Source of the DNA: Thermococci archaeon
Lineage (GTDB): Archaea > Methanobacteriota_B > Thermococci > Thermococcales > Thermococcaceae
Length of the DNA: 6,189 nucleotides
Direction of reading: 5' to 3'
Assembly (NCBI GenBank): GCA_003663695.1
Contig: QMUB01000084.1
Location: 1 to 6,189, forward strand
Below the pieces are notes generated by a model. It saw nothing but the letters and a program-made list of their open reading frames with translations, did not search any database and was not told the origin of the DNA. Of this stretch, positions 1-5,290 are shown piece after piece (positions within the stretch are counted from its first letter, which is position 1; the number at the start of each line of letters is the position of its first letter). The translations under genes were made by a program, and so were the position numbers.

Positions 1-548
1 CCCTCTCCGTAAAGGAGGTCTCCAAGAGGCGGATATATGCTGTGGGTCTTGCATTTGTGGCAGCCATATACATTTCATATTATGTGCTCGGCGTTGGACT
101 GGTTGTCTTCTCCACGAGCATACCAACATGGGTTGCGGGGATTTTGGCAATAATCTTCGGACTCTATACCTTGGTAACAGGTTATATGGAACGTTCCAGA
201 ATAGCCGGAAAGAAAGAAGCAAGGAGAAAGATTTTCAGCAAAGACGCCACAATAATAGGTGCATTTACTCTTGGGATAATAGTCTCCTTCACCCTTCTCC
301 CCTGCTCTGCAGGAAGCTATTTAATATATGCAATACTGATTTCAAAAGTGGGGGGTCTCGTTTATGTTCTTCTGGCACTGTACAATCTGCTCTTCATTTT
401 GCCACTCATAATAATCCTGTTCGTGATGGGGAGTATAAGTGAGAGTAAAAGCGTTTCTCAAAAGCTTGTCCAGAGAAGCAGGGAGCTTTCAATGTTTGCA
501 GGAGCCATCTTAATAGCGATAGGTCTATGGGTTCTCTACGCCTATTGA
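1..548 (+). CDS. ccdA: CcdA/DsbD-like membrane thiol-reductant transporter, C-terminal half (5' end outside window)
   Basis: The reading frame is open from the left edge (codons start at base 3) to TGA at 546-548, about 182 visible codons. A GTG at 42 is in frame but is not taken as the start, because the upstream codons also read as protein (KEVSKRRIYAV) leading into a membrane helix. At least four hydrophobic segments are visible. The segment LLPCSAGSYLIYA matches the second active-site cysteine helix of the CcdA/DsbD family (PCxxGxY type); its partner cysteine would be in the missing N-terminal half. The family passes electrons from cytoplasmic thioredoxin across the membrane to extracytoplasmic thiols. 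A polar loop rich in Lys/Arg/Glu (near MERSRIAGKKEARRK) separates the visible halves. The 3' end overlaps the convergent hycI gene by 24 bp. Family membership is fairly sure; substrate and partner are unknown. Confidence 0.8.
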   Translation, partial: LSVKEVSKRRIYAVGLAFVAAIYISYYVLGVGLVVFSTSIPTWVAGILAIIFGLYTLVTGYMERSRIAGKKEARRKIFSKDATIIGAFTLGIIVSFTLLPCSAGSYLIYAILISKVGGLVYVLLALYNLLFILPLIIILFVMGSISESKSVSQKLVQRSRELSMFAGAILIAIGLWVLYAY

Positions 549-1019
549 CGAGAGCAGGAGGGATAGTGCCTCTTCGAGAGCTTCCATGCTCTTCCTGACC
601 TCAGGGCTCATCTCTTGAAAGAGTCCTATCTGCTTCGGCTGTATCCCTATTAGGATGAACTTTGCCCTCAAATTCTGCTTTAGATATCCAACAAGAAGCT
701 TTAAAGGGAGCTTGTGGGTGGAGTATGTTTCCCCCAGTGTGCCTTCCGGGTCGGCAAATATCAAATCGCCCGGTTTCCCGTTGAAGTGAACTGCATCTAT
801 GAACATCACATGGGAGGGCATTTCCCTTATTATCCTGCCAGCATAGCTCTCGGGCATCTCACCACAGTTCAGAATAGTCACCTTTGGATTTCTCACCTTT
901 TTTTTGAGATTCTCGGCTATTAAAACTCCAAGGGCATCATCTCCCCGTGTATCGTTCCCTATCCCGCATACTATGACCTTTTTCGCTCCCTTCAAGAACT
1001 TTTCGAGCTCTTCAAGCAT
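525..1019 (-). CDS. hycI: HycI-type [NiFe]-hydrogenase maturation endopeptidase
   Basis: The product cuts the C-terminal tail from the hydrogenase large subunit once nickel is in place, which closes the active site. Numbered from ATG 1019 (164 aa), the motif CGIGNDTRGDDALG (residues 18-31) matches the family G-x-GN...DD signature. The expected nickel ligands are Asp28, Asp75 (in MFIDAVH) and His102 (in STHKLPL), in the positions of Asp16, Asp62 and His90 of E. coli HycI. GIQPKQIGL near the end is also family-typical. Starts at GTG 1028 and ATG 1025 are in frame, but GGTGAT at 1029-1024 is four bases before ATG 1019 and overlaps those two, so 1019 is preferred. It is the last gene of the hypA operon, 16 bp after the ATPase stop. 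Its 3' end overlaps the ccdA-like gene in convergent orientation. Which of the host's hydrogenases it serves cannot be told from this window. Confidence 0.92.
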   Translation of the reverse strand: MLEELEKFLKGAKKVIVCGIGNDTRGDDALGVLIAENLKKKVRNPKVTILNCGEMPESYAGRIIREMPSHVMFIDAVHFNGKPGDLIFADPEGTLGETYSTHKLPLKLLVGYLKQNLRAKFILIGIQPKQIGLFQEMSPEVRKSMEALEEALSLLLSSIGVENP

Positions 1020-1023
1020 TTCC

Positions 1024-1029
1024 ATCACC
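1024..1029 (-). promoter_or_regulatory. Ribosome binding site of hycI
   Basis: On the minus strand GGTGAT (1029-1024) is complementary to the archaeal 16S 3' end and is followed by GGAA and ATG 1019. It decides between three closely spaced in-frame starts, two of which (1028, 1025) lie inside the site itself. Confidence 0.7.
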
Positions 1030-1035
1030 AGAAAA

Positions 1036-1791
1036 TTAAAGGGAGTCTAGAACTCCCCCGATTATCTTTCCAAACTCGCTTTCCAGAAGTTTCTTAACAT
1101 CCCCCACTTTGGAGTCCAGATCGTGGTATAGGGGAATTCCCGCCAGATACGGGATTTCAAACTCTTTCGCAATATTTTTGATGGTGCTGTGCGGGGGGAG
1201 TGGCTCCGAAGGGAGTAGCTCCGAAGGGAGTATCATATTCTCCACTATGCCAAGGATGTTTAAGTTCTGCTCCCTCAAAAATCCCAGGAGTTTCCTAACC
1301 ACGTTAACTGCCAGCTTTGAGGGTGTTGCCACCACCAAGAACTCTCCCTTTTTAAGGAATCTCACGACATCCAAGAATTGGTCAGCCATCCCTGGAGGCA
1401 TGTCTATTATGAGGAAGTCAAGCTCGTCCCATCTCGTTATTGCGAGGAGCTCTATTAAAGCGTCGCTTATCTCCATACCTCTGAGTGGTGTTGGTTTATC
1501 CTCCGAGTAATAGACTATGCTCATGAACTTTATCCCGTGAACTGTTGGTGGAATCACACCCCTATCCTCCTCGGGAAATTCCCTGGGCTCAAAGCCTAAA
1601 ATGACGTGGTCGCTCGCTCCATGGAAGTCCAGATCAAGAAGGCCGACCCTGTATCCTTTTTTGGCGAGGGATAGGGCAAGGGTCGTTGAAACGAGGGACT
1701 TTCCAACGCCTCCTTTCCCGCTCACAACGGGAATTATGCGCTTGACCTTTTCCAGACGTCCTTCAATGGCTTTAATCCTGGGATCCATCAT
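1036..1791 (-). CDS. MinD/Mrp-family P-loop ATPase, atypical HypB (HypB-AT) for hydrogenase nickel insertion
   Basis: 251 aa. The deviant Walker A motif SGKGGVGKS lies at residues 24-32, the switch I region DLDFHGASDH at 53-62, and Walker B / switch II IIDMPPGMADQ at 128-138, all typical of the SIMIBI MinD/Mrp/ParA class. In Thermococcus kodakarensis a protein of this class beside hypA binds HypA with ATP dependence and raises its nickel affinity, replacing the GTPase HypB; the context here is the same. The CxxC metal site that typical Mrp/ApbC proteins carry in the C-terminal third is absent: the stretch after VENM (residues 187-201) is a Pro/Ser/Leu loop containing an in-frame 15-bp tandem repeat. 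ATG 1791 overlaps the hypA stop as ATGA and has GGGGAT five bases upstream (1802-1797), so translation is probably coupled. A generic Fe-S carrier Mrp is the alternative, but neighbours and the missing cysteines argue against it. Confidence 0.88.
   Translation of the reverse strand: MMDPRIKAIEGRLEKVKRIIPVVSGKGGVGKSLVSTTLALSLAKKGYRVGLLDLDFHGASDHVILGFEPREFPEEDRGVIPPTVHGIKFMSIVYYSEDKPTPLRGMEISDALIELLAITRWDELDFLIIDMPPGMADQFLDVVRFLKKGEFLVVATPSKLAVNVVRKLLGFLREQNLNILGIVENMILPSELLPSEPLPPHSTIKNIAKEFEIPYLAGIPLYHDLDSKVGDVKKLLESEFGKIIGGVLDSL
1201..1230. repeat. In-frame 15-bp tandem duplication inside the ATPase gene
   Basis: Units 1201-1215 and 1216-1230 match at 14 of 15 bases. On the coding strand they encode LPSEL and LPSEP (residues 188-192 and 193-197), followed by LPPHS, which may be a more decayed third unit (about 8 of 15 bases). 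The repeat lengthens the loop that replaces the usual Mrp metal site. Confidence 0.85.
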
Positions 1792-2204
1792 TCTCCATCC
1801 CCTTCCACTTTTATGGCTGCCAGATAAACTCCTCTCCCCTTAATGACTTCAAAATCCCGGCTTCCACACTCGGGACACGCCAGAAATGCATGAACAACCT
1901 CCGGGATGAAATGGATGTCTTCCTTGATTCTATCGTCAAAGCTCTCCTTGACCTCTTTGAGCTTCCAGAGGTTTCCACAGTTTCTGCATTTAAACTCTGC
2001 ATCCTCAACTTCGAATTCTATCTCGGCATCCTCCGCTATTGTCCCTTTTACGAGCTCGCCTATGGCGAACTTTAGGATCCCTTCGTCTATATCTTGGAGT
2101 TCCCCAAGAACTATCTTGAGAGCCAGAATCTTGTCCTTTCCATTCTGTTGAGCAAAGTCTATTGCAGTCCTCACAATTCCATCAGCCAACGCCCATTCGT
2201 GCAT
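1788..2204 (-). CDS. hypA: HypA, [NiFe]-hydrogenase nickel metallochaperone
   Basis: 138 aa from ATG 2204. HypA delivers Ni(II) to the hydrogenase large subunit. The protein must start with Met-His-Glu because the N-terminal amine and His2 bind nickel; this fixes the start at 2204 (MHEWALADGIV) and excludes the in-frame GTG at 2213. GGTGA at 2214-2210 is five bases upstream. A zinc-finger domain carries Cys73-x2-Cys76 and Cys110-x2-Cys113, and the spacing equals that of the T. kodakarensis protein. His98, in the linker between the two cysteine pairs, corresponds to a residue reported as an extra nickel ligand in the HypA/HypB-AT complex. It is the first gene of the operon hypA-ATPase-hycI, with its stop overlapping the ATPase start by 4 bp. 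A TATA box and a SurR-like site lie directly upstream, suggesting control by elemental sulfur. Confidence 0.96.
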   Translation of the reverse strand: MHEWALADGIVRTAIDFAQQNGKDKILALKIVLGELQDIDEGILKFAIGELVKGTIAEDAEIEFEVEDAEFKCRNCGNLWKLKEVKESFDDRIKEDIHFIPEVVHAFLACPECGSRDFEVIKGRGVYLAAIKVEGDGE

Positions 2205-2209
2205 TCTCC

Positions 2210-2214
2210 TCACC
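2210..2214 (-). promoter_or_regulatory. Ribosome binding site of hypA
   Basis: GGTGA on the minus strand, five bases before ATG 2204. It supports the MHEW start over GTG 2213, whose codon lies inside this site. Confidence 0.75.
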
Positions 2215-2239
2215 CTCTTTTAATCATAGGAGTCGGACC

Positions 2240-2247
2240 TTATAAAG
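2240..2247 (-). promoter_or_regulatory. TATA box of the hypA operon
   Basis: The minus strand reads CTTTATAA from 2247 to 2240. At the usual archaeal distance of about 25 bp, transcription would start near 2218, giving a leader of about 14 nt that just includes the hypA ribosome binding site. The upstream BRE position is not a strong match, which would fit a promoter that needs an activator. Confidence 0.7.
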
Positions 2248-2253
2248 AGTTGA

Positions 2254-2270
2254 GTTTTTAACGAATGGTT
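2254..2270 (-). promoter_or_regulatory. SurR-like operator upstream of the hypA promoter
   Basis: The plus strand reads GTTtttAACgaatgGTT, an exact match to the extended motif GTTn3AACn5GTT of SurR, the sulfur-responsive redox regulator of Thermococcales. The core palindrome (2254-2262) starts seven bases upstream of the hypA TATA box, where SurR activates hydrogenase promoters. The motif and its role are known from Pyrococcus; binding here is inferred from match and position. Confidence 0.7.
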
Positions 2271-2344
2271 TACATAGTATTTGAGATTTAAAGTTGATTC
2301 CCTTAAATTTTCTCTAATCCCTTCATACTGAATGAATTTTTTTG

Positions 2345-2373
2345 ATGTCCATTTTGAAAGGAGAAATGGACAT
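2345..2373. repeat. Perfect 10-bp inverted repeat (hairpin or dyad operator)
   Basis: ATGTCCATTT (2345-2354) and AAATGGACAT (2364-2373) are exact reverse complements around a 9-nt spacer; a T-G pair would extend the stem to 11 bp with loop GAAAGGA. No T-run follows on either strand, so an intrinsic terminator is unlikely. Confidence 0.85.
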
Positions 2374-2374
2374 A
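2363..2374. repeat. 12-bp direct repeat, copy 1
   Basis: GAAATGGACATA, identical to 2470-2481 and overlapping the right arm of the 2345-2373 inverted repeat. The two copies flank the 13-bp inverted repeat at 2375-2465. Confidence 0.85.
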
Positions 2375-2465
2375 CTGTTAGGATAAGAGGAATGCTTATG
2401 ATAATGCCCGCAAAAGAGGATAAAACCCCTCCACCACTGTCAGCCTACCATATTTATTCTAACAG
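2375..2465. repeat. 13-bp imperfect inverted repeat enclosing 65 bp
   Basis: CTGTTAGGATAAG (2375-2387) pairs with TTTATTCTAACAG (2453-2465): 11 Watson-Crick pairs plus two G-T pairs. The left arm follows directly after direct-repeat copy 1; the right arm ends four bases before copy 2. This could be the termini of a small non-autonomous element, the stem of an RNA, or an operator array; the sequence alone does not decide. Confidence 0.65.
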
Positions 2466-2469
2466 CACC

Positions 2470-2481
2470 GAAATGGACATA
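2470..2481. repeat. 12-bp direct repeat, copy 2
   Basis: GAAATGGACATA, identical to 2363-2374 at a distance of 107 bp, and upstream of the candidate TATA boxes of the CBS gene. A weaker relative, TTGGACAG, lies at 2528-2535 near the likely transcription start. Confidence 0.85.
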
Positions 2482-2495
2482 AAAATCCATAAATG

Positions 2496-2524
2496 CTTTT
2501 TATGACTCAAAAAATGTTAAATAC
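2496..2524 (+). promoter_or_regulatory. Candidate promoter of the CBS-antiporter operon
   Basis: Two AT-rich boxes are possible: CTTTTTATG at about 2496-2504 (start near 2526, leader about 30 nt) and TTAAATAC at 2517-2524 preceded by an A-run that could serve as BRE (start near 2546, leader about 10 nt). The sequence does not choose between them. Confidence 0.4.
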
Positions 2525-2545
2525 TCATTGGACAGATATGGGGAC

Positions 2546-2550
2546 GGTGA
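2546..2550 (+). promoter_or_regulatory. Ribosome binding site of the CBS-domain gene
   Basis: GGTGA, five bases before ATG 2556. It favours that start over the longer in-frame option at 2493, which has no such site and would begin upstream of or inside the promoter. Confidence 0.75.
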
Positions 2551-2555
2551 ATTAT

Positions 2556-3080
2556 ATGTCCGAGATAGAGCGAGCCCTTCAAACATTTCACTCGATAAGG
2601 GTCAGCGATATAATGCCCTCTATAGTTACCATGCCCATTGTTACCTTGGACGCTCCCCTCGTGGATGTATTGAAGCTTTTGAGAACGAGGCATCACGTAT
2701 GGGTTGTTAAGAGCAGGGAGGATATGGAGCTTGAAGGGGTCATAAGGTATTTCGATGTAATGAACGTTTTGCTCCCTCCAGAGGATACAAAGGCGAGATT
2801 CGGCAATATAAGTGCTCTCTTTAAGTCAATTCTCGGGGGTGCTGAGAGGGCTGAGGATGTTATGGAGAGGAATGTGATGACGATCGAAGATGATGCAACG
2901 GTTCTGGATGCATTGAAGAGAATGAGGCATTATAAAATTCAGATTCTGGCTATAGTTGATGAAAAAGGACGTCTGGTTGGTGAAGTAAGCCTCAGAATGC
3001 TCATAGACGAATTCCTTAGACTGATGAAGCTGGGTGGTGCACAATGGACGCAACATGGCTCCTCTTCACGCTCGGAGTAG
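2556..3080 (+). CDS. Stand-alone tandem CBS-domain protein, probable regulator of the adjoining antiporter
   Basis: 174 aa from ATG 2556. Two CBS domains are visible. The first runs about residues 15-75, from VSDIMPSIVTMPIVTLDAPL to GVIRYFDVMNVLL. The second runs about 99-158, from AEDVMERNVMTIEDDATVLD to GRLVGEVSLRMLIDEF. The pair forms a Bateman module, which in known families binds adenine nucleotides or similar ligands. No membrane segment, enzyme domain or DNA-binding domain is present, so this is probably a soluble sensor. The last 12 codons overlap the start of the antiporter gene by 37 bp in another frame, so the two are made together and are probably coupled in translation. CBS domains regulate several transporters, usually as fused C-terminal domains; a separate subunit for this antiporter is an inference. 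The final residues (QWTQHGSSSRSE) look unstructured and are shaped by the overlap. Confidence 0.88.
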   Translation: MSEIERALQTFHSIRVSDIMPSIVTMPIVTLDAPLVDVLKLLRTRHHVWVVKSREDMELEGVIRYFDVMNVLLPPEDTKARFGNISALFKSILGGAERAEDVMERNVMTIEDDATVLDALKRMRHYKIQILAIVDEKGRLVGEVSLRMLIDEFLRLMKLGGAQWTQHGSSSRSE

Positions 3081-4318
3081 CACTCATATTTGGAAAGATA
3101 GGCGACCATTTAATGGAGAGGGTTGAGCTTCCCGGAGTTCTTGGAGAAATTCTCATGGGTATGATTCTCGGAAACCTCGTGTATTTTGGTCTTGTAAGTC
3201 CGGAATATTTAACCCTCCACCCCAGTGATACATTTGAGTTTCTGGCTAAGCTTGGAATAATATTCCTTCTCTTTTTGGGAGGTCTTGATACTGAGGTGGA
3301 AATGCTGAAAAAAACGGGTTCTATTGCTACGGTTTCAACTGTTTTGGGTGTTTTTGTTCCTCTGATCCTCGGATGGTTTGGCCTCAAATTGATGGGATAT
3401 CCTTCTAGGGAGGCTTTTGCCGGTGGAATCCTCCTAACCGCCACGAGCATTGGGATAACGGTCAGAGTTATGATGGATCTCGGGGTTCTGAGGAGCGAAG
3501 TTGGGGCGGCTTCTTTAAGCGCGAGTGTCATGGATGATTTCCTGGGCATAGCTCTAATCATATTTGCCGTTGGAAGTGGGAGTGTTCTTGGATTGATAAG
3601 CAAAATGGCTGTCTTTTTTATAATAACCGGGATCGTGGCGTGGTATACTGTGGATAAGTATCTTCGCTTTGCAGAGTGGCTTCATGTTGAAAAGGGAGTT
3701 TTAGCAATGGTTCTTGCTTTGATGTTTCTCTTCTCCGCCCTTGCACAGCACTGGTTTGATGCGGCAATAGAAGGAGCATTCATGGCGGGTATCGTTTTGT
3801 CCAGACTTCCAGAGGGCAAGAAGCTTATGGAGGAAATTAAATCAATAGCCTACGGACTTGTGGTTCCAATATTCTTTGTTTACACCGGAGCAATGCTTGA
3901 TTTGAGGGTCTTTGCAAGCAGAGATGCTCTTACACTTGCCGCGGTCTTGAGCATCATAGCGGTCATTGGAAAGGTTGCAGGGAGGGGTTTTGGTGCGATA
4001 ATTATGGGATGGGACTTTAAAAAGTCTCTCCAGATGGGGATTGGTTCAATTCCAAGGACGGAAGTTGCCCTGGTGGATTTGATGGTGGCCATTCACGGAG
4101 GAGCGATTCCTCAAAGCGATGCCCAGAAATTCATAGCGGCAACACTCATATTCATAACGGTCTCCGTGCTCATAACTCCACCCCTTCTGAAGTGGGCGTT
4201 TAGGGAGGATGTGGAAGCTATGAAGAGGGGTGAGATGGAGGAGAGGAAGAGCAGCATAAGCGAAACAAAGAAGAAAATTGCCGAGACAAAGAAGCCTAGA
4301 AAGATCTTGAAGAGATAA
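3044..4318 (+). CDS. CPA2-family Na+/H+ antiporter (NapA/Kef type)
   Basis: 424 aa, an integral membrane protein with about 12 hydrophobic segments between residues 3 and 385. The family signature is clear: LPGVLGEILMGMILGN (29-44), LFLGGLDTE (76-84), the unwound-helix motif TATSIGITVRVMMDLG (132-147), the ion-binding pair Asp164-Asp165 in SVMDDFLGIAL, and Lys310 in VIGKVAGRGFGA, which matches the Asp-pairing lysine of Thermus NapA. The DD-plus-Lys set suggests electrogenic Na+/H+ exchange rather than Kef-type K+ efflux, and there is no NAD-binding TrkA domain. After the last helix a charged tail of about 38 residues (387-424), rich in Lys/Glu, faces the cytoplasm if the topology is standard; this is a possible contact site for the CBS partner. 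ATG 3044 has GGTG at 3036-3039 inside the CBS gene. The stop lies 2 bp from the convergent iscU stop. Confidence 0.9.
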   Translation: MDATWLLFTLGVALIFGKIGDHLMERVELPGVLGEILMGMILGNLVYFGLVSPEYLTLHPSDTFEFLAKLGIIFLLFLGGLDTEVEMLKKTGSIATVSTVLGVFVPLILGWFGLKLMGYPSREAFAGGILLTATSIGITVRVMMDLGVLRSEVGAASLSASVMDDFLGIALIIFAVGSGSVLGLISKMAVFFIITGIVAWYTVDKYLRFAEWLHVEKGVLAMVLALMFLFSALAQHWFDAAIEGAFMAGIVLSRLPEGKKLMEEIKSIAYGLVVPIFFVYTGAMLDLRVFASRDALTLAAVLSIIAVIGKVAGRGFGAIIMGWDFKKSLQMGIGSIPRTEVALVDLMVAIHGGAIPQSDAQKFIAATLIFITVSVLITPPLLKWAFREDVEAMKRGEMEERKSSISETKKKIAETKKPRKILKR

Positions 4319-4320
4319 TG

Positions 4321-4965
4321 CTAAGAAAACTCAATCCTCAAATCAACATCCAGACCTTCGAAGGCTTCCTTTATCTGCTCCTCAAAAATCTCGGCTTCCG
4401 GATCATCCTTGGGAACATTGAGCATTATCTTTATCTGTCGTCCCCTTATCTCGGTTCCTCTGTATTTGTGACCCTGCAGAACGCTCTCTCCTGTGAGGGG
4501 ATCTATAACCGCGGCTAAAATCAGCTTTACAAAGCCTTCATCTATATCTCTTCTACCCTGAAGCACATCCCATTTTGCCAGCGCCTGCTTCAGCCCTTCA
4601 GCTGCCAGCACGGCGCAGTGGAACTTTATCTGGGGCAAACCCCCGAGAGCCTCCACTATATCCTTAAATTTTATCTTTTTAACATCCTCCACACTCTTTC
4701 CAATTATCATCTCCGTAAGTATTGAAGCCGTTGCTATGTTTGCAGCACATCCATAGCTCTTGAATTTTGCATCTACTATCCTTTCATCTTCAATTTTGAG
4801 ATAGAGCTTTATCATATCTCCGCATGCGGGGCTTCCGGCTTTGGCGGTGACGCTGGGATTATCAATCTCACCAACATTCTTTGGATGGAGAAAATACTGC
4901 AGAACTTTCCTTGAGTAGCCTATTCTCTTTTTTTCATCCCAGTTTTTAGCATCAAATCTTTCCAC
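4321..4965 (-). CDS. iscU: IscU Fe-S cluster scaffold with a C-terminal MIP18/SufT-like extension
   Basis: 214 aa, much longer than usual IscU (about 125-150). Residues 15-132 are a clear IscU domain. The three cluster ligands are Cys48 (SPACGDMIKLYL, with conserved Asp50), Cys73 (KSYGCAANIATAS) and Cys117 (KFHCAVLAAEGL, preceded by conserved His116). The LPPVK chaperone-binding motif of bacterial IscU is LPQIK here. Residues about 141-213 form an extra domain: GFVKLILAAVIDPLTGES, then a beta-strand QIKIMLNV, a helix EEQIKEAFEGL and a strand VDLRIEF. This order and the V-x-DP-x-x-G start resemble the MIP18/DUF59 family (SufT, PaaD, CIAO2), but the family's TxxxCP cysteine is absent (VPKDDPEAE). 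The domain call is by eye. The GTG start at 4965 directly follows the tusA stop and has GGTGA five bases upstream. Last gene of iscS-tusA-iscU. Confidence 0.9.
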   Translation of the reverse strand: MERFDAKNWDEKKRIGYSRKVLQYFLHPKNVGEIDNPSVTAKAGSPACGDMIKLYLKIEDERIVDAKFKSYGCAANIATASILTEMIIGKSVEDVKKIKFKDIVEALGGLPQIKFHCAVLAAEGLKQALAKWDVLQGRRDIDEGFVKLILAAVIDPLTGESVLQGHKYRGTEIRGRQIKIMLNVPKDDPEAEIFEEQIKEAFEGLDVDLRIEFS

Positions 4966-5187
4966 CTATCTCACCTTCTTTATGATGATTCTCCAGACAC
5001 CTTCTTTCTCCTCAATTTCCACTATCTCCTGTCCGGTCTCATCGGCAGCCATGGCTATCTCGCCTTTGCTAAGCTCGTGAGTCCCCACAATCTCTATGAG
5101 TTCTCCAATTTTAGCCCTCCTTAGGGCTTTTCTGAATTCGTTGAGGGGCACCGGACATGGCTTTCCAATCACATCGATCTTTATCAT
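4966..5187 (-). CDS. tusA: TusA/SirA-like sulfur carrier protein
   Basis: 73 aa, normal for the family (about 75-80). The N-terminal motif GKPCPVPLNEFRKAL (residues 8-22) holds the sulfur-carrying Cys11 in the CPxP signature, and the rest follows the short beta-alpha-beta fold with an I-I-I-K-K end. TusA proteins accept persulfide sulfur, classically from IscS, and pass it to partners in tRNA thiolation, molybdopterin or sulfur-oxidation pathways. Here it lies between iscS and iscU, so it could carry sulfur to or from the IscU scaffold; that is inference. ATG 5187 has GGTGG at 5198-5194 upstream. It is 99 bp after the iscS stop, a gap filled by a degraded duplication of this gene's own start and the iscS end. 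Its stop abuts the iscU start. Confidence 0.9.
   Translation of the reverse strand: MIKIDVIGKPCPVPLNEFRKALRRAKIGELIEIVGTHELSKGEIAMAADETGQEIVEIEEKEGVWRIIIKKVR
4971..4975 (-). promoter_or_regulatory. Ribosome binding site of iscU, inside the tusA 3' end
   Basis: GGTGA on the minus strand, five bases before GTG 4965. It supports the non-ATG start, which abuts the tusA stop codon (TAG then GTG). Confidence 0.7.
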
Positions 5188-5226
5188 TTTTTACCACCAT
5201 AGATACTAATTTTATTCAACTCCGTA
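5184..5226 (-). pseudogene. Remnant of an iscS 3' end directly before tusA
   Basis: Read in frame, the minus strand gives TELNKISIYGGKK and stop, against IKLREISIYGGKK and stop at the real iscS end; the last eight residues are identical. Its stop overlaps the tusA ATG as ATGA, and its GGTGG now serves as the tusA ribosome binding site. Weaker similarity may reach further upstream (EIWGIITEL against EILKDVVIKL, with a gap). Confidence 0.65.
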
Positions 5227-5290
5227 ATGATACCCCAAATTTCTTGGCCTCTGATTGTTTCCGCTTTTCCATTACATTAACCCCAATCAT
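5216..5290 (-). pseudogene. Remnant of a tusA 5' end directly after iscS
   Basis: An ATG at 5290 overlaps the iscS stop as ATGA and opens 24 codons to TGA at 5218-5216. The peptide begins MIGVNVMEK against MIKIDVIGK of TusA and ends KFGVSLRS against EFRKALRR, with no gap needed: 7 of 24 identical and several conservative changes. The CPxP cysteine is lost, so it cannot act as a sulfur carrier. It could still be translated as a short peptide. The similarity is moderate; the 103-bp offset shared with the iscS remnant is the stronger argument. Confidence 0.5.

Larger units (their letters stand above)
2271..2555. other. Intergenic region between hypA and the CBS gene, with repeats of unknown function
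   Basis: About 285 bp, AT-rich, with no convincing gene. It holds the three copies of a 10-mer, a 13-bp inverted repeat and the promoter of the CBS gene, each listed separately. The stretch 2271-2344 shows only AT-rich sequence and a short TTCAT/ATGAA inverted repeat near 2322-2336. The only plus-strand reading frame of note, 2392-2505 (37 codons), has no good ribosome binding site and is not called. Confidence 0.6.

Noticed and set aside
1109..1510. 133-codon plus-strand reading frame opposite the ATPase
   Set aside because: Antisense shadow of a gene with intact Walker motifs; the product is Ser-rich with no family features.
2345..2373. Intrinsic transcription terminator
   Set aside because: No T-run follows the stem on either strand, and both flanking genes start near this region, not end.
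2375..2465. Miniature transposable element with a 12-bp target duplication
   Set aside because: The right inverted-repeat arm is separated from the direct repeat by 4 bp while the left abuts it, and one direct repeat also belongs to another dyad; kept only as an option in the findings.
2364..2480. H/ACA or C/D box guide RNA
   Set aside because: An ACA and an ATGATAA occur, but there is no matching D box, no kink-turn signature seen, and the stems are too AT-rich for a hyperthermophile RNA.
2392..2505. 37-codon frame in the intergenic region (begins MLMIMPAKED)
   Set aside because: Weak, badly spaced ribosome binding site, no family resemblance, and it runs through the repeats and into the CBS promoter.
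2493..2555. Longer N-terminus for the CBS protein starting at 2493
   Set aside because: No ribosome binding site, and the segment overlaps the candidate promoter; GGTGA with ATG 2556 is far better.
3016..3603. 195-codon minus-strand reading frame opposite the antiporter gene
   Set aside because: Low-complexity, Arg/Pro/Ser-rich product with no recognisable domain, fully opposite a clear membrane transporter; a shadow frame.
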